Shown in pieces: positions 63,793 through 64,000 of a DNA stretch of 64,000 bases. Position 1 is the stretch's first letter. Each line of letters starts with the position of its first letter. Position numbers and translations under genes: made by a program. The DNA is from Lachnospiraceae bacterium. GTDB lineage: Bacteria; Bacillota; Clostridia; Lachnospirales; Lachnospiraceae. The notes under the pieces were generated by a model. That model worked only from the letters and a program-made list of their open reading frames with translations. It did no database searches and was not told the DNA's origin. The stretch lies in NCBI GenBank assembly GCA_022796795.1, contig JAAWJI010000004.1:1-64000 (forward strand), in the 5' to 3' direction.

Positions 63793-64000
63793 ATGTTTCC
63801 TCCTCGTTTTATTTCTCCTGTTCCCCACCGCTCCCGGATCACATAATCCGTCACCTTCTCAAGCAGACGCAAAAGCTCCGCCTCTTCCTCCGCCTCCAGG
63901 CATCCAAACAGCAGCTCCTCGGTTTTTTGAAAGCCTTCCCACAGGTTCTCCATGGTCTCCCGGCCCCGTTTTGTCAGGGTCACGGCCCGATACCTGCGGT
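63786..64000 (-). CDS. MarR-family regulator, 3' part only
   Basis: The C-terminal part of a MarR-type repressor, cut by the right window edge; at least 71 codons are present. RRYRAVTLTKRGRETMENLWEG is the end of the winged helix and the start of the dimerisation helix; the rest forms the long C-terminal helices. Its stop overlaps the start of the ABC exporter, the common arrangement of a repressor that controls an efflux pump and responds to its substrate. Confidence 0.82.
   Translation of the reverse strand, partial: RRYRAVTLTKRGRETMENLWEGFQKTEELLFGCLEAEEEAELLRLLEKVTDYVIRERWGTGEIKRGGNIC

Overview
The window looks like a chromosome segment from a Lachnospiraceae-type gut Firmicute (Clostridium cluster XIVa; genus not resolved). 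The grounds are the CIRCE/hrcA/grpE/clpB heat-shock arrangement, Shine-Dalgarno sequences of the AGGAGG type before most genes, sigma-A promoters with 17-bp spacers, NusG-like LoaP paralogues heading a polysaccharide operon, a eukaryotic-type HisA, and a core of moderate GC interrupted by AT-rich cell-surface genes. No rRNA, tRNA or CRISPR was seen.

Layout. 1-6.4 kb: heat-shock locus (grpE, hrcA with promoter and CIRCE, divergent clpB), rubredoxin and a PAP2 phosphatase. 6.1-9.8 kb: two small paralogous proteins with a vWA protein and its MoxR-type ATPase. 9.8-13 kb: hemW and lepA. 13.4-18 kb: a graveyard of broken genes (Rpn-type nuclease, acyltransferase 3, a DUF6311-like membrane protein, an MBOAT/SGNH-like remnant). 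18-32.5 kb: a leftward cell-surface polysaccharide operon of the Wzx/Wzy type. It has an initiating sugar phosphotransferase, a UDP-sugar dehydrogenase and 4-epimerase expected to make UDP-GalNAcA, glycosyltransferases, hexapeptide acyltransferases, polymerase and flippase, and is headed by two LoaP-like antiterminators. 32.5-33.0 kb: a 272-bp segment bounded by 32-bp perfect inverted repeats with a near-consensus promoter inside, currently pointing away from the operon. I read this as a phase-variable invertible promoter, the most interesting object in the window.

33-36.5 kb: an autoregulated TetR/flavodoxin pair and a tightly packed XRE-ImmA-PIN trio resembling a toxin-antitoxin or defence module. 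36.7-41.1 kb: an aspartate/threonine pathway run (ACT regulator, hom, an ApgM-family protein that may act as homoserine kinase, lysC). 41.3-45.1 kb: prfB with a programmed frameshift that unusually reads over UAA, and secA. 45.3-48.7 kb: ferritin-like protein, HPF, HisA, and a SpoIID-like/peptidoglycan-binding protein. 48.8-54.1 kb: glpK, a CsoR-type repressor, nagA, a nagB-like deaminase and a divergent AraC regulator. 54.1-64 kb: asnS, a repeat-rich lipoprotein, a GH2 beta-galactosidase, a nitroreductase, a two-subunit ABC exporter and the 3' end of a MarR-type regulator cut by the window edge.

Gene interplay. The surface operon is about 18 kb long and AT-rich, the kind of transcript that needs processive antitermination, which fits LoaP at its head. 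An invertible promoter upstream would make the whole surface polysaccharide on/off variable. Decay of the distal genes suggests the original operon encoded further polymer modifications that this lineage has lost.
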